Below are positions 1 to 9,946 of a DNA stretch of 64,000 nt, in pieces. A program made the position numbers and the translations under genes. The notes beneath the pieces were generated by a model. It made no database searches. It was not told where the DNA came from and saw only the letters and a program-made list of their open reading frames with translations. The first letter of the stretch is position 1, and each line of letters opens with the position of its first letter. The DNA comes from Maritimibacter sp. DP1N21-5 (GTDB lineage Bacteria; Pseudomonadota; Alphaproteobacteria; Rhodobacterales; Rhodobacteraceae), in assembly GCF_019218295.1 (NCBI RefSeq), contig NZ_JAHUZF010000006.1:1488001-1552000 (forward strand), in the 5' to 3' direction.

Positions 1-1
1 G

Positions 2-355
2 GGCGACCGGGCGACGCTGTCGGCCAGCTATGCCCAAAGCTTTTCGTCGGGTCCGGCGCAGGAATATCGAATGCCTATGGCCGAGCTTAACTATGCGTTT
101 TCCCAGCCGATCGCCGGTGCGCTCTTTTCCATCGGGGCCAGTTACGGTTACAAGGATTACGCTTTCTCGCCCTTCACGACCACCGGGCGGCAGGACCACA
201 TTGTCGGGGCCAAGCTGTCGGCGGATTTCCGTGGCCTGAGCTACATGGGGTTCTCGCCGGTCGTCACCGTGCAGGCCAACCGGACGTGGTCGAATGTCTC
301 GATCTATACGCAACAAAGCCTTTCTGGCGGCATCAGCCTTCAGTCTCGCTTCTAG
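2..355 (+). CDS. C-terminal part of an outer-membrane beta-barrel protein (possibly Slam/DUF560-like)
   Basis: The reading frame is open from the window edge, so only the last 117 residues are seen. They alternate hydrophobic and polar residues in short strands and end in a terminal phenylalanine (SGGISLQSRF). That is the usual C-terminal signature of an outer-membrane barrel strand recognised by the BAM machinery. The segment around SYMGFSPVVTV and the closing strand resemble the C-terminal barrel of surface lipoprotein assembly modifiers (DUF560/TPR-barrel proteins), but the diagnostic N-terminal TPR part lies outside the window, so the family is inferred. The next gene starts inside this one with a 62-bp overlap, which suggests co-transcription. 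Confidence 0.5.
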   Translation, partial: GDRATLSASYAQSFSSGPAQEYRMPMAELNYAFSQPIAGALFSIGASYGYKDYAFSPFTTTGRQDHIVGAKLSADFRGLSYMGFSPVVTVQANRTWSNVSIYTQQSLSGGISLQSRF

Positions 356-1067
356 CCTGACAGGGTTCGCCCTGGCACAGGACGCGGGCTGCCGGCAGGC
401 GCTCGCGCTGGCGCTCGATGTGTCGGGGTCGGTGGATGCGAACGAGTATCGCCTGCAGCTCGACGGGCTCGCGGCGGCGCTGACCGCCCCGGATGTGCGC
501 GATGCGATCCTGTCTCCCGGTGCGGCTCCCATCGCGCTCAACGTCTTCGAATGGAGCGGGCCCAGCTACCAGCGCACGCTTGTCGACTGGACGTTGGTGG
601 ATGACGCCGGTGTGCTCGGGTCGGTAACAGAAACCCTGCACCGCACGGAACGCCAGCCTGCCCCGCCCTCGACCGCGTTGGGAACGGCCATGGCGGTCGG
701 GGTGCAGGTCCTTCAGTCCGCGCCGCCCTGCTGGCGTGCGACGCTCGATATTTCCGGGGACGGCAAATCCAACACCGGACCACGGCCACAGGACCTCGAC
801 TCGCTCCCCGCATTCGCGGACGTGACGATCAACGGCCTCGTGATCCTGACCATCGACGGCATGGGCGAGGGCCCGGGCCCCGAGGACCTCGTGTCCTACT
901 ACGAGAACCTCGTCATTCGCGGCCCGGACGCCTTCGTCGAAATCGCCGACGGCTTCGAGGATTACGAGCGCGCCATGCGCCGCAAGTTGCTGCGCGAGAT
1001 CAAGGCGCTCGCCGTGGGTGCCCTGCCCCCGGGCGGTTCAGCGGACAAGGCCGAGTCACTTCAGTAA
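294..1067 (+). CDS. DUF1194 family secreted VWA-like protein
   Basis: A 257-residue protein. The N terminus (basic start, hydrophobic stretch, ALA before QDAG at about residue 29) is a typical Sec signal peptide, so it should be periplasmic. The segment LALDVSGSVD just after the signal matches a MIDAS-type DxSxS metal-binding motif of von Willebrand factor A domains, and the length and layout fit DUF1194, a family common in Rhodobacterales and of unknown function. The ATG at 294 lies inside the preceding gene in another frame. It is favoured because the signal peptide lies wholly downstream of it. The 3' end overlaps the convergent MarR gene by 7 bp. Confidence 0.8.
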   Translation: MSRSIRNKAFLAASAFSLASSLTGFALAQDAGCRQALALALDVSGSVDANEYRLQLDGLAAALTAPDVRDAILSPGAAPIALNVFEWSGPSYQRTLVDWTLVDDAGVLGSVTETLHRTERQPAPPSTALGTAMAVGVQVLQSAPPCWRATLDISGDGKSNTGPRPQDLDSLPAFADVTINGLVILTIDGMGEGPGPEDLVSYYENLVIRGPDAFVEIADGFEDYERAMRRKLLREIKALAVGALPPGGSADKAESLQ

Positions 1068-1573
1068 ATATAGCGGATCTGGTCGCTCCAGTATCGCTCG
1101 ATGCGCTTGAGCGACGATCCCACTTCTTCGATCCCGTCCAATGACAGCACCGCGCGGTCTTCGAGACCCTTCGCATGCCGGTGAAACAGGTCCTCGACGA
1201 CGGTCCGCACATTGCGCCCCTTGTCGGTGAGCCGCACCCGCACCGAGCGCCGATCGATTTCGGACCGTTCGTGGTGCATGTAGCCCATGTCCACGAGTTT
1301 CTTGAGGTTATAGGACACATTCGATCCCTGATAATAGCCGCGGGATTTGAGCTCGCCCGCCGTCACCTCGTTGTCGCCGATGTTGAACAGGAGCAGCGCC
1401 TGAACCGCGTTGATTTCGAGCACGCCCAGGCGTTCGAATTCATCCTTGATGACATCGAGAAGCAGTCGATGCAGACGTTCGACGAGCGACAGCACGTCCA
1501 TATACTGCACGAGGAACCCGGTTCCCGATCCGTTCAGAAGGGTGGTCCCCGATATGGGGCTGTGAATGCTCAT
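1061..1573 (-). CDS. MarR-family winged-helix transcriptional regulator (LdtR-like)
   Basis: A 170-residue DNA-binding regulator. The winged helix-turn-helix is visible at about residues 65-120 (GELKSRGYYQGSNVSYNLKK, then the wing EIDRRSVRVRLTDKG), flanked by long helices for dimerisation. The GYYQGSNVSYNLKKLV recognition helix is very like the LdtR subgroup of alphaproteobacteria, known in Liberibacter to control an L,D-transpeptidase and stress tolerance. That link is by resemblance only, since no L,D-transpeptidase gene is adjacent here. It is a single gene with its own ATG, convergent with the DUF1194 gene. Confidence 0.8.
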   Translation of the reverse strand: MSIHSPISGTTLLNGSGTGFLVQYMDVLSLVERLHRLLLDVIKDEFERLGVLEINAVQALLLFNIGDNEVTAGELKSRGYYQGSNVSYNLKKLVDMGYMHHERSEIDRRSVRVRLTDKGRNVRTVVEDLFHRHAKGLEDRAVLSLDGIEEVGSSLKRIERYWSDQIRYIY

Positions 1574-1650
1574 CCCAGACTCCGTCTTGCCTTGGTCAGA
1601 GCATCTTTGGGTCGGAAATCAGAATATTCGGTTAAACGCGTCCGGAAAAC

Positions 1651-1914
1651 TCAGTGGTCGCGCGCCGCCGCGTGGTCGGCAATGGTGGCGATCAGGGGCG
1701 AGAACCGTTCCGGCGCCGCGACCTGCCCCGTCACCCATTGGTAAAGGTCCTGATCGTTCTCGGCCAGCAAGGCATCATAGAGGTCGAGGTCGTCTTTCGA
1801 CATCTCCGCAAGCCTGTCGTCGCAGAAATGGCCCAGGATGATGTCCATCTCCTTGGTGCCGCGCCGCCAGGACCGCATGGCAAGCCGTTTCAGCCGCGCT
1901 TCGTCCGTTTCCAT
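1651..1914 (-). CDS. sdhE: Succinate dehydrogenase assembly factor SdhE (FAD assembly factor)
   Basis: An 87-residue protein. The signature RRGTKEMD (the conserved RGxxE motif that contacts SdhA) is near residues 17-24, followed by the acidic/aromatic stretch LYDALLAENDQDLYQWVTG typical of the family. SdhE promotes covalent attachment of FAD to the flavoprotein subunit of succinate dehydrogenase and works in the cytoplasm. Length matches the family. It lies immediately downstream of an XRE regulator on the same strand (17 bp apart) and may share its transcript. Confidence 0.9.
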   Translation of the reverse strand: METDEARLKRLAMRSWRRGTKEMDIILGHFCDDRLAEMSKDDLDLYDALLAENDQDLYQWVTGQVAAPERFSPLIATIADHAAARDH

Positions 1915-1931
1915 CCTGCCCTCTCGGTCCG

Positions 1932-2315
1932 CTATCCCGCCTCGAGCACCCGGCGCAGGCGTTTCTCCAGCGTCGCGAGCCGTTTCGAGGCGTCGGACAT
2001 ATCGCCCCGAAGTTCCCGAATCTCAAGCAGAATGTCCTTGGCCGCGGGGGTCAGTTCCTGAATGTCGTCGGGGGGTGTCACGCCGTCGCCCACGCCGGTG
2101 AGAAGCCAGCCGAGCGAGACGCCGAGCACGCCGGAGATCATCTGGAGCCGGTTCGCACGGGGCTCGGTCAGGTCGTCTTCCCAGGCGCAAAGAGTCTTTG
2201 TCTTGACCCCGATCCGTTTGGCCAAGTCCTTCTGCGTCAGGCCAGCGTTGTCGCGCGCGGCGGCAAGGCGGTCTCCGAACGTTGCGGCTTCATCGGAATA
2301 CCAGTTGTCGTCCAT
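1932..2315 (-). CDS. XRE-family helix-turn-helix regulator with C-terminal coiled coil
   Basis: A 127-residue protein starting at the ATG preceded by a clear GGAAGGGAGG ribosome site. An upstream in-frame extension is possible but lacks such a site. A classical HTH_3 domain occupies about residues 14-70 (FGDRLAAARDNAGLTQKDLAKRIGVKTKTLCAWE). The C-terminal 50 residues form a leucine/arginine-rich helix (DILLEIRELRGDMSDASKRLATLEKR) that probably dimerises as a coiled coil. It is divergent from the aminotransferase gene across 80 bp, so that spacer could hold its operator. Target genes are unknown. Confidence 0.75.
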   Translation of the reverse strand: MDDNWYSDEAATFGDRLAAARDNAGLTQKDLAKRIGVKTKTLCAWEDDLTEPRANRLQMISGVLGVSLGWLLTGVGDGVTPPDDIQELTPAAKDILLEIRELRGDMSDASKRLATLEKRLRRVLEAG

Positions 2316-2380
2316 GCGGGCCTCCCTTCCTGCTTGATTGCGATCCGCCCCAAGCCTAAGACCCTTGAGCCGAAACATGA

Positions 2381-3598
<1,218 letters not shown>

Positions 3599-3615
3599 GA
3601 GGCAACTGTTTCCAC

Positions 3616-3640
3616 AAGGGAAACAACGGTTTCCCTTTCC
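3616..3640 (+). terminator. Stem-loop terminator after the aminotransferase gene
   Basis: A perfect 9-bp inverted repeat, AAGGGAAAC and GTTTCCCTT, with a 4-base loop, lies 18 bp after the aminotransferase stop codon. It is followed only by a short T/C-rich tail, so Rho-independent function is likely but not certain. Confidence 0.6.
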
Positions 3641-3692
3641 CCGACCCTTCCGGTTCTGTATCAACGGGCTGGGCAGGAATAAGTGTTGGATC

Positions 3693-4097
3693 ATGTCGAC
3701 GGAACTTCCCGAGTATTATTTCCGTGTGCGCGAAAACGGCGCCTTCGTGTTCAAGGTGGACACGCAGAACCGCCATCGCCGGATCGAGATGGACCAGATC
3801 GCGGTGGTCAACACCCGCAACGGAGAGGTCAAGCCACATGGCGACCGGACCCTGTCCAATGCGGATATGGCCGCGATCGAGGACTGGCTCGCTGATCGCA
3901 AGGCCCTGCTTGCCGCGCGCGACATCGACGACATCCTGCGCGCGGTTGACCACCTGAATTACACCGCGCATTGGGTCCAGACCCGTGCCGAGGAAGACCA
4001 GCTCGACATGGTGACCGACAGCCTGCTTCTGGCCATGCACGACCTGCGCACGCTTCTGGTGCGCAAGAAGGCCGAACGGCTGATGAAGGGCGACTGA
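3693..4097 (+). CDS. Conserved hypothetical protein, 134 aa
   Basis: I do not recognise a named domain. The protein is soluble, without signal peptide or membrane segment. It has an N-terminal beta-rich part (YYFRVRENGAFVFKVDTQNRHRRIEMDQIAVVN) and a C-terminal helical half with many charged residues ending in VRKKAERLMKGD. Codon use is like the neighbours. It sits between the aminotransferase terminator and the convergent MATE gene (10 bp gap), so it is probably monocistronic. The ribosome site (TTGGATC) is weak. Confidence 0.65.
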   Translation: MSTELPEYYFRVRENGAFVFKVDTQNRHRRIEMDQIAVVNTRNGEVKPHGDRTLSNADMAAIEDWLADRKALLAARDIDDILRAVDHLNYTAHWVQTRAEEDQLDMVTDSLLLAMHDLRTLLVRKKAERLMKGD

Positions 4098-4107
4098 CGA
4101 ATGGGGC

Positions 4108-5454
4108 CTAGAGCGTCGAGACGAGGCGGCGGAACCTGAACGCAAGCAGGATCGCCGAAACCGTCAGCCCGAGGACAAGGCCCACCCAGACCCCGATGCC
4201 GCCGCCACCCAGAAGGACGCCGAAGACCCACATCGCAGGCGCCCCGACCCCCCAGTAAGCGAAGGCTGCCATCAGCATGGGCACGCGTGTGTCCTGCATC
4301 CCGCGCAGGATCGAAATGCCCATGACTTGCGCCGAATCCGCGACCTGAAACAGCGCCGCCATGGCCAGAAGGCTGCCGCCGATGACCAGGATCCGGGGGC
4401 GCAGCGGGTCGTCGGGGTCGACGAAGGCCCCGACGAGCGCATCGGGGAACAGCAGGAAAACCGCGACGGCGACAAGGGCGAAGGCAAAGCCGAGGCCCCA
4501 GACACTGAGCGCCCCGTCCCTGAGCGCGGTGAAGTCGCGCCTCCCCATGCTGCGCCCGGCCCGCACGGTGGCCGCGTTGGACAGGCCGAGCTGCACCATG
4601 AAGGCGACGGTCGTCACCTGAAGCGCGATCCCGTGCGCCGCCAGGGCAACCGCCCCGATCCAGCCCATGATGATCGAGGAGAAGTTGAAGAGCCCGACCT
4701 CGGCCACGGTGGTCAGACCGATCTGCCAGCCCATGCCGGCCACCTCGCGAAAGGCGCTTGGGTCGGGCCGCCAGAGCCGCTGGAACAACCGATGCGCGGG
4801 AAACACACGGAGCGAATAGGCGGCAAGCGCCAGTGCCGACAGCGCATTGACCGCCAGACTGGCGAGCGCCGCGCCGCGGATTCCCATCTCCGGCGCGCCC
4901 AGATTGCCGAAGATCAGGAGCCAGTTCAGACCGGCGTTTGCCACCGCCGCGCCGACCGTGACCCAGAACTGCACCCGCGTGTGTTCGAGCGCGGAGAGAT
5001 AGCCCTTGAGCGTCATCACGACGAGCGCCGGGATCAGCCCGAAGCCCGCGATCCGCAGATAGGTCTGGGCCATATCGGCAATGTCGGCCTCCTGCCCCAG
5101 CACCCGCAGGAGCGGCGCGGAGAACCAGAAGATCGGCAGGCACAGGACGCCCCCGGCCAAGACGAGCCACAGCCCCATCCGCGTCGCCCGGCGGATACGC
5201 TGGTTGTCACCTGCCTCGGCCGCAGCGGCCACCAGCGGCGTCACGGCCCAGGCGAAGCCCGAGAAGAAGATCATGAGGATGAGATAGAGCGAGGTCGCAA
5301 GGACCAGCGCCGCCAGCGCGCGCACGTCATACCAGCCGACCATGAGCGTGTCGGTGGTCTGCACGGCCACCTGCGCGAGTTGGCTGCCCACGAGGGGCAG
5401 GCCCAGGGTCAGATGGGCCCGGACGTGGCCGCGATATGTGGCGAAGGATGACAT
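4108..5454 (-). CDS. MATE-family efflux transporter (NorM-like)
   Basis: A 448-residue inner-membrane protein with about 12 hydrophobic segments, the size and layout of the MATE family, which exports cationic compounds in exchange for Na+ or H+. The N-terminal LGLPLVGSQLAQVAVQTTDTLMVGW and the repeated equivalent after residue 230 (VAEVGLFNFSSIIMGWIGAVALAAHGIALQV) show the two six-helix bundles characteristic of MATE proteins. The ATG at 5454 is chosen over an upstream GTG because AGAAGAGAAG lies just before it. The substrate cannot be told from the sequence. Confidence 0.85.
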   Translation of the reverse strand: MSSFATYRGHVRAHLTLGLPLVGSQLAQVAVQTTDTLMVGWYDVRALAALVLATSLYLILMIFFSGFAWAVTPLVAAAAEAGDNQRIRRATRMGLWLVLAGGVLCLPIFWFSAPLLRVLGQEADIADMAQTYLRIAGFGLIPALVVMTLKGYLSALEHTRVQFWVTVGAAVANAGLNWLLIFGNLGAPEMGIRGAALASLAVNALSALALAAYSLRVFPAHRLFQRLWRPDPSAFREVAGMGWQIGLTTVAEVGLFNFSSIIMGWIGAVALAAHGIALQVTTVAFMVQLGLSNAATVRAGRSMGRRDFTALRDGALSVWGLGFAFALVAVAVFLLFPDALVGAFVDPDDPLRPRILVIGGSLLAMAALFQVADSAQVMGISILRGMQDTRVPMLMAAFAYWGVGAPAMWVFGVLLGGGGIGVWVGLVLGLTVSAILLAFRFRRLVSTL

Positions 5455-5502
5455 GGCTTCTCTTCTCACGCGACGCGCAGAGGGGGAAGCGGCGACGTGC
5501 CG

Positions 5503-6099
5503 TCAGCCGGGTTTGCGCGCGATCAGGTCGATGAGCGCAGAGCGCCCCGCGTGCCCGGACCCTTCGTCGAGCACCGCCTCATAGGCGGCAAGGCGCAGGA
5601 TCTCCCAACCGGCGAAGGCTTCGCGCAACAGGTCTTCGGTGTAGAGGTTCTCGGGGTCCTTCGGGCCGCCCGTGCCATGGGCAATCTGCTCGGGCGTATA
5701 GCCGTGAATGAGGACGAGCCCACCCGGCGCGGTGGTCCGCTTCATGCCCTCGAAGACCTCCGCGCGCGCTTCGGGTCCCATGAACTGGAAGAACACGCCG
5801 ACTACGCGGTCGAAGCGGCCAGGCGCCCAGTCCCAGTCGAAGATGTCGGCCTCTTGAAAATCGACCGTCACGCCACGTGCGGCGGCCAGCTTCCGCGCCT
5901 TCGCGATGGCGTTGGGCGCGGCCTCCATGGCGGTAACGTGAAGCCCGCGCTCGGCAAGGAAGACCGAATTGCGCCCTTCGCCGTCAGCGATGGCCAGCGC
6001 CGAGGCCCCGCTCGGCAGATGATCCTCCTGTTCGACCAGAAACCGCGAAGGGGCCGTGCCGAATACATAGTCCGGCGTCGCGAAGCGTTCGTTCCACAT
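5503..6099 (-). CDS. Class I SAM-dependent methyltransferase (TehB-like)
   Basis: A 198-residue Rossmann-fold methyltransferase. The SAM-binding stretch is ALAIADGEGRNSVFLAERG (motif I, with D/E in place of the usual DxGxG), followed by the acidic VTAMEAAP and FQEADIFDWDW. Motif IV is RFDRVVGVFFQFM. The length and the opening WNERFATPDYVFGTAPSRFL fit the TehB/thiopurine-type subgroup. The start ATG at 6099 has an AGGAG at 7-base spacing; a second ATG two codons upstream is also possible. The substrate is unknown. Confidence 0.75.
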   Translation of the reverse strand: MWNERFATPDYVFGTAPSRFLVEQEDHLPSGASALAIADGEGRNSVFLAERGLHVTAMEAAPNAIAKARKLAAARGVTVDFQEADIFDWDWAPGRFDRVVGVFFQFMGPEARAEVFEGMKRTTAPGGLVLIHGYTPEQIAHGTGGPKDPENLYTEDLLREAFAGWEILRLAAYEAVLDEGSGHAGRSALIDLIARKPG

Positions 6100-6192
6100 G
6101 GTCATCTCCTTTTGTCCTGATGGCAGCTAGCAACGCGAAGCCCCCTTGCCAAGGGGAACGGAACCCGGCCCAATGGTCGCAGGAGGTCCCCG

Positions 6193-6825
6193 ATGCAAGA
6201 CATGTTGATCCCCCAGGCCCGCTGCTTCTTCGCCGATCTCGCCGCCCAGAACACCCGGGACTGGTTCGCCGCGCACAAGGCCCTCTACGACACCGAGGTC
6301 AAGGCGCCCGCCGAGGCGCTTCTGGAGCGTATGACCGACTGGTGCGATGGCGTGCTCGGGGTGACGGTGCGCCCGAAGCTCTACCGCATCCACAGGGACA
6401 TCAGGTTCTCCGGGGACAAGACGCCCTACAACACCCACCTGCACATGCAATGGTCGATGACCGGGGCGCCGGTGTGCCTTCTGTTCGGGGCGAGCCGGGA
6501 CTATTGCAAGGTGGGGATCGGTGCGATGACAATGGACAAAGACAAGCTTGGCCAATGGCGTGCCGCCGTCGCGCGGGGCGACGACGTGCTGGCCGAGGTT
6601 GCCGCGCTCCGGGCGGCGGGCTGGACCACGGACGACCCGCACCTCAGGCGCGTTCCCGCCCCCTACGCTCAGGACCACCCGGAGGCCGCGCACCTGCGCC
6701 GCAAGGGGATCGTCCTGTGGCATGACATGGACGAGGCAGAGATTGCCGACCTCGACCATGCGCTGAAGGCGCGGTTCACCGAGGCCGACGGCTGGCGCCG
6801 GTCGCTGGCCCGGGTGATCGGGTGA
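6193..6825 (+). CDS. DUF2461 / TIGR02453 family protein
   Basis: A 210-residue cytoplasmic protein. The family signature is clear: an N-terminal FFADLAAQNTRDWFAAHKALY segment, and the central KLYRIHRDIRFSGDKTPYNTH with its arginines and DKTPYN. DUF2461 is widespread but its function is not established. The ATG follows a perfect AGGAGGT ribosome site. The stop codon abuts the convergent transglycosylase stop (TGA directly followed by TCA), so the two genes are end to end. Confidence 0.85.
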   Translation: MQDMLIPQARCFFADLAAQNTRDWFAAHKALYDTEVKAPAEALLERMTDWCDGVLGVTVRPKLYRIHRDIRFSGDKTPYNTHLHMQWSMTGAPVCLLFGASRDYCKVGIGAMTMDKDKLGQWRAAVARGDDVLAEVAALRAAGWTTDDPHLRRVPAPYAQDHPEAAHLRRKGIVLWHDMDEAEIADLDHALKARFTEADGWRRSLARVIG

Positions 6826-8106
6826 TCAGCCGGGTCGGCCGCCGAGTCGCAGCAGCAGTTCCTTGGTCGCAACCCCGGTCGAGGGCATGCCGTTGGCCGC
6901 CTCGAAGGCGCGGATCGCGGCTTCAGACTTGGCCCCGATGACGCCATCGGTGCCGTCGGTGTCGAAGCCCTTGGCCGTCAGGCGGCGCTGGATGTCCTTG
7001 CGGTCATCGAGCGTGAGCCCCTGCGGATCGGGCCCGAAGGACCCCCGGATCGGCCCGCCGCCCGCGATCCGGTCGCCCAGATGGCCGACCCCGATCGCGT
7101 AGGAAGTGGCGTTGTTGTAGCGCTTGATGACCTCGAAATTGTTGAAGACCATGAAGGCCGGGCCGCCGCCGCCGGCCGGCTGGATCACCTTGGCCGCGCC
7201 GAAATTGCCGACGGTCGCCCCGTCCATGTTGCGAACGCCCATCGCAGCCCAGTCGGAAGGCGCACGCGTGATCGAGAAGCCGGCCTTGGAGCGATCGAAA
7301 CCCGCCGGAAGCTTCACCTCGACGCCCCAGGGCTGGCCCTTGGTCCAGCCGAATTTCTTCAGGTAGTTGGCGGTGGAGGCCAGCGCGTCCGAGGGATCGT
7401 CGCTCCAGATGTCGCGCCGTCCGTCGCCGGTGTAATCGACCGCGTAGGACAGATAGGAGGTCGGCATGAACTGCGTATGCCCCATCGCCCCCGCCCAGGA
7501 CCCGATCATCCGGTCCGGCGTGGTGTCACCGGCAGAGAGGATCTTCAGGACGGCGAACAGTTGTTGCTCGAAGAAATCCCGGCGGCGCCCGTCATAGGCG
7601 AGCGTAGCCATGGCGCTGACGATCGGGGTTTCGCCGCGGCGTGCGCCATAGCTCGATTCCATGCCCCAGACCGCCGCGACGATCTTGGCGTCGACTCCGT
7701 AGCGGCTTTCGACACCCGACAGGACCGAGCCGAACTGACGGTATTTCGCGCGTCCGTTCGACACGCGCTCGTCGCTGGCCGCGATGGCGAGGTAATCCTC
7801 AAGGGTCCGGGTGAACTCGGACTGTTTGTTGTCGTTGGCGACGACGCTGGGAAGATAGCCGACCCCACGGAAGGCACTGTCGAGTTGCGCCTGGGTGAAG
7901 CCTTGCGACGCCGCGCGGTTCTTGAAGCTCGCCACCCAGCCGTCGAAGCCTGCATTGGGCGCACTTGAGGGTGCCGGGCGCGGCGGCGGTGCGTCGCCCG
8001 GCCCGGCCAGCGCCGCGCCACGGGGGCTGCGCCCACAGGCGGAGAGCGCACTCAGCGACACGAGGCCCAAGGCCACACTGCGGCGCGATATCGTCATTCG
8101 GTTCAT
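6826..8106 (-). CDS. Lytic murein transglycosylase (MltB type) with peptidoglycan-binding domain, lipoprotein
   Basis: A 426-residue protein predicted to cleave peptidoglycan glycan strands. After RRSVALGLVSLSALSAC there is a lipobox (LSAC), so it should be a lipoprotein in the periplasm. An MltB/SLT_2 domain covers about residues 55-350, with the catalytic glutamate in VWGMESSYG and the downstream GAMGHTQFMPTSYLSYAVDYTGDGRRD. A C-terminal PG_binding_1 domain (DDRKDIQRRLTAKGFDTDGTDGVIG) occupies the last 65 residues. The ATG at 8106 is chosen because the lipobox should lie near the N terminus; an ATG three codons later is also possible. Confidence 0.9.
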   Translation of the reverse strand: MNRMTISRRSVALGLVSLSALSACGRSPRGAALAGPGDAPPPRPAPSSAPNAGFDGWVASFKNRAASQGFTQAQLDSAFRGVGYLPSVVANDNKQSEFTRTLEDYLAIAASDERVSNGRAKYRQFGSVLSGVESRYGVDAKIVAAVWGMESSYGARRGETPIVSAMATLAYDGRRRDFFEQQLFAVLKILSAGDTTPDRMIGSWAGAMGHTQFMPTSYLSYAVDYTGDGRRDIWSDDPSDALASTANYLKKFGWTKGQPWGVEVKLPAGFDRSKAGFSITRAPSDWAAMGVRNMDGATVGNFGAAKVIQPAGGGGPAFMVFNNFEVIKRYNNATSYAIGVGHLGDRIAGGGPIRGSFGPDPQGLTLDDRKDIQRRLTAKGFDTDGTDGVIGAKSEAAIRAFEAANGMPSTGVATKELLLRLGGRPG

Positions 8107-8199
8107 TCCTGCCCTCTTCGCTCGCGCATCCTTTGCGGACGCGGTTTCCATTTTGCTCAACAATAGCCGCAGATGCAGCTTTTTGACCAGTCTTGCGCG

Positions 8200-8880
8200 T
8201 TATGCGTCTGATCCTGTCGGCGGTCGGGCGCTGACCTCGGCCGCAACTGTGACGAAGCGGGGAAAGCCGGGATACCAGTCGTCGTGACGGCCCGCATGGT
8301 TCGCCATGCCAGGCTTGGTCAGGGTGCCTCGGGGGGCAATGTAGCTGTCGATCCGGCGCAAGGGCCGTTCGTGCCAGCCGATGTTGAAGGCCGCCAGCTT
8401 CGGAAAGAACAAAAGCTCATGATAGGGCAAATGGTCGTGTACGTACCAGGCGAGGCGCCGCCACTCGTCGCGCGCGTCGTGGCGATCGGCGAACCAGGGG
8501 ATCACGATCGTCGCACAGGCCCCCATGTGCCCCCCCTCATCTCGCAGGTCCCAGATATGATTGGCGCGGCTCCGGTCGTTGGATGCGCAGGGGTAGCCTG
8601 CCTTGCCCTCGCGCTGCCGGTCGTTGCAGAACCCGTTGACCGCGGGCGAGCGATAGCCGGACCGGACCCAGATCTTCCCAAAGGTCGCGAAGAGCGGCTC
8701 CAGCAACTCCTCGCAGAGCTTCCGGCCCGCCGCTATGGCCAGATCGGGATCCTCGGGCAGGTTGGGAATGCCATGGAAATTGGCCACCTCGGAATAGAGG
8801 AACTCCCGCATCCAGAAATTCTGCGACAGGCGCACCCGCCCCAGATCATCGAGGGCAGTAACGCTTTTCAGACGGCGCAT
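8200..8880 (-). CDS. Peptidase M15-like protein
   Basis: A 226-residue protein without a signal peptide. The opening segment (FWMREFLYSEVANFHGIPNLPEDPDLAIAAGRKLCEELLEPL) and GKIWVRSGYRSPAVNGFC match the Peptidase_M15_3-like fold of D-Ala-D-Ala carboxypeptidase/endolysin relatives, with later histidines (ANHIWDLRD, YVHDHLPYHEL) that could be zinc ligands. Whether it is an active peptidase cannot be told. The ATG at 8880 follows GGAGGTTGTCC. Upstream, beyond 80 bp, lies the polyphosphate kinase gene on the same strand. Confidence 0.6.
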   Translation of the reverse strand: MRRLKSVTALDDLGRVRLSQNFWMREFLYSEVANFHGIPNLPEDPDLAIAAGRKLCEELLEPLFATFGKIWVRSGYRSPAVNGFCNDRQREGKAGYPCASNDRSRANHIWDLRDEGGHMGACATIVIPWFADRHDARDEWRRLAWYVHDHLPYHELLFFPKLAAFNIGWHERPLRRIDSYIAPRGTLTKPGMANHAGRHDDWYPGFPRFVTVAAEVSARPPTGSDA

Positions 8881-8964
8881 GGACAACCTCCCTTCCCCGG
8901 GCCCAAGGGAGGAAATGGAAGGGCCCTGGGTCAGAGTGACCGACCGGCCGTTGAAGTCAAAGCC

Positions 8965-9882
8965 CTAGCTTGCGTTGGCTCCCCGCCGCTGCTCGGGGTG
9001 AAGGCTCGCCCCGAGGATATGCTCCGATCCGTGAATGACCTGGCTCGCCCGTCCGACGATCAGCGGGTCCGGCGCAACGGCGATATGCCGGTCCTTGTCC
9101 GGATAGTCGAGCGTCGAAAGGAAATGGCGCATCGCCTCGAGCCGGGCGCGCTTCTTGTCCGAGGATTTCACGATGGTCCAGGGCGCATCCGCCGTGTCGG
9201 TGTAGAAGAACATCGCCTCCTTGGCTTCGGTGTAGTCGTCCCATTTGCCAAGCGATGCCTTGTCGACGGGCGACAGTTTCCAACGCTTCAGGGGGTCGGT
9301 CTCGCGAGCGGAAAAACGTTTCATCTGCTCTTCGCGCGTCACGGAGAACCAGTATTTGTAAAGCCGGATGCCAGAGCGGACGAGCATCCGTTCAAGCTCG
9401 GGAACCTGCCGCATGAATTCGAGGTATTCGTTGGGGGTGCAGAACCCCATCACCCGTTCGACACCCGCGCGGTTGTACCAGCTTCGGTCGTAGAAGACCA
9501 TTTCCCCCGCCGTGGGAAGCTGTTCGAGATAGCGCTGGAAGAACCATTGCCCGCGTTCCCGGTCTGTCGGCTTGCCCAAGGCCACCACACGCGCCTCGCG
9601 CGGGTTCAGATGCTCCATGAACCGCTTGATCGTGCCGCCTTTTCCGGCCGCATCGCGCCCTTCGAAGAGCAGCACGAATTTCTGCCCCGTCTCACCGGCC
9701 CAGCGCTGAACCTTGAGAAGCTCGGCCTGAAGCGCGGCTTTCTGGGCCTCGTAGTCGGAGGAACCCATCTTGCCCTCATAGGGGTATTCCCCGTTCTCGA
9801 AGGTCTGGCGGATGATGTCGGATGCGACGCGCGGAAATTCGGTGACTTCGGCGGCTTGGCCGTCGATGGCGGTATCGGTCAT
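8965..9882 (-). CDS. ppk2: Polyphosphate kinase 2 (PPK2)
   Basis: A 305-residue nucleotide kinase that uses inorganic polyphosphate to phosphorylate nucleoside diphosphates (or the reverse). The Walker A motif GRDAAGKGGT is at residues 75-84, and the family's Walker B/lid segment is FYDRSWYNRAGVERVMGF. SVTREEQMKRFSARETDPLKRWKLSP is a typical class I PPK2 stretch. The length matches single-domain PPK2. The ATG follows AGGAGCCTTTC. It is probably cytoplasmic and linked to energy or phosphate storage; nucleotide specificity cannot be read. Confidence 0.93.
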   Translation of the reverse strand: MTDTAIDGQAAEVTEFPRVASDIIRQTFENGEYPYEGKMGSSDYEAQKAALQAELLKVQRWAGETGQKFVLLFEGRDAAGKGGTIKRFMEHLNPREARVVALGKPTDRERGQWFFQRYLEQLPTAGEMVFYDRSWYNRAGVERVMGFCTPNEYLEFMRQVPELERMLVRSGIRLYKYWFSVTREEQMKRFSARETDPLKRWKLSPVDKASLGKWDDYTEAKEAMFFYTDTADAPWTIVKSSDKKRARLEAMRHFLSTLDYPDKDRHIAVAPDPLIVGRASQVIHGSEHILGASLHPEQRRGANAS

Positions 9883-9946
9883 GAAAGGCTCCTGTCTGAT
9901 GTGACGAGTCTAGGCGCCTTGGGCGCCCGGCGCGTTGACACGCATC

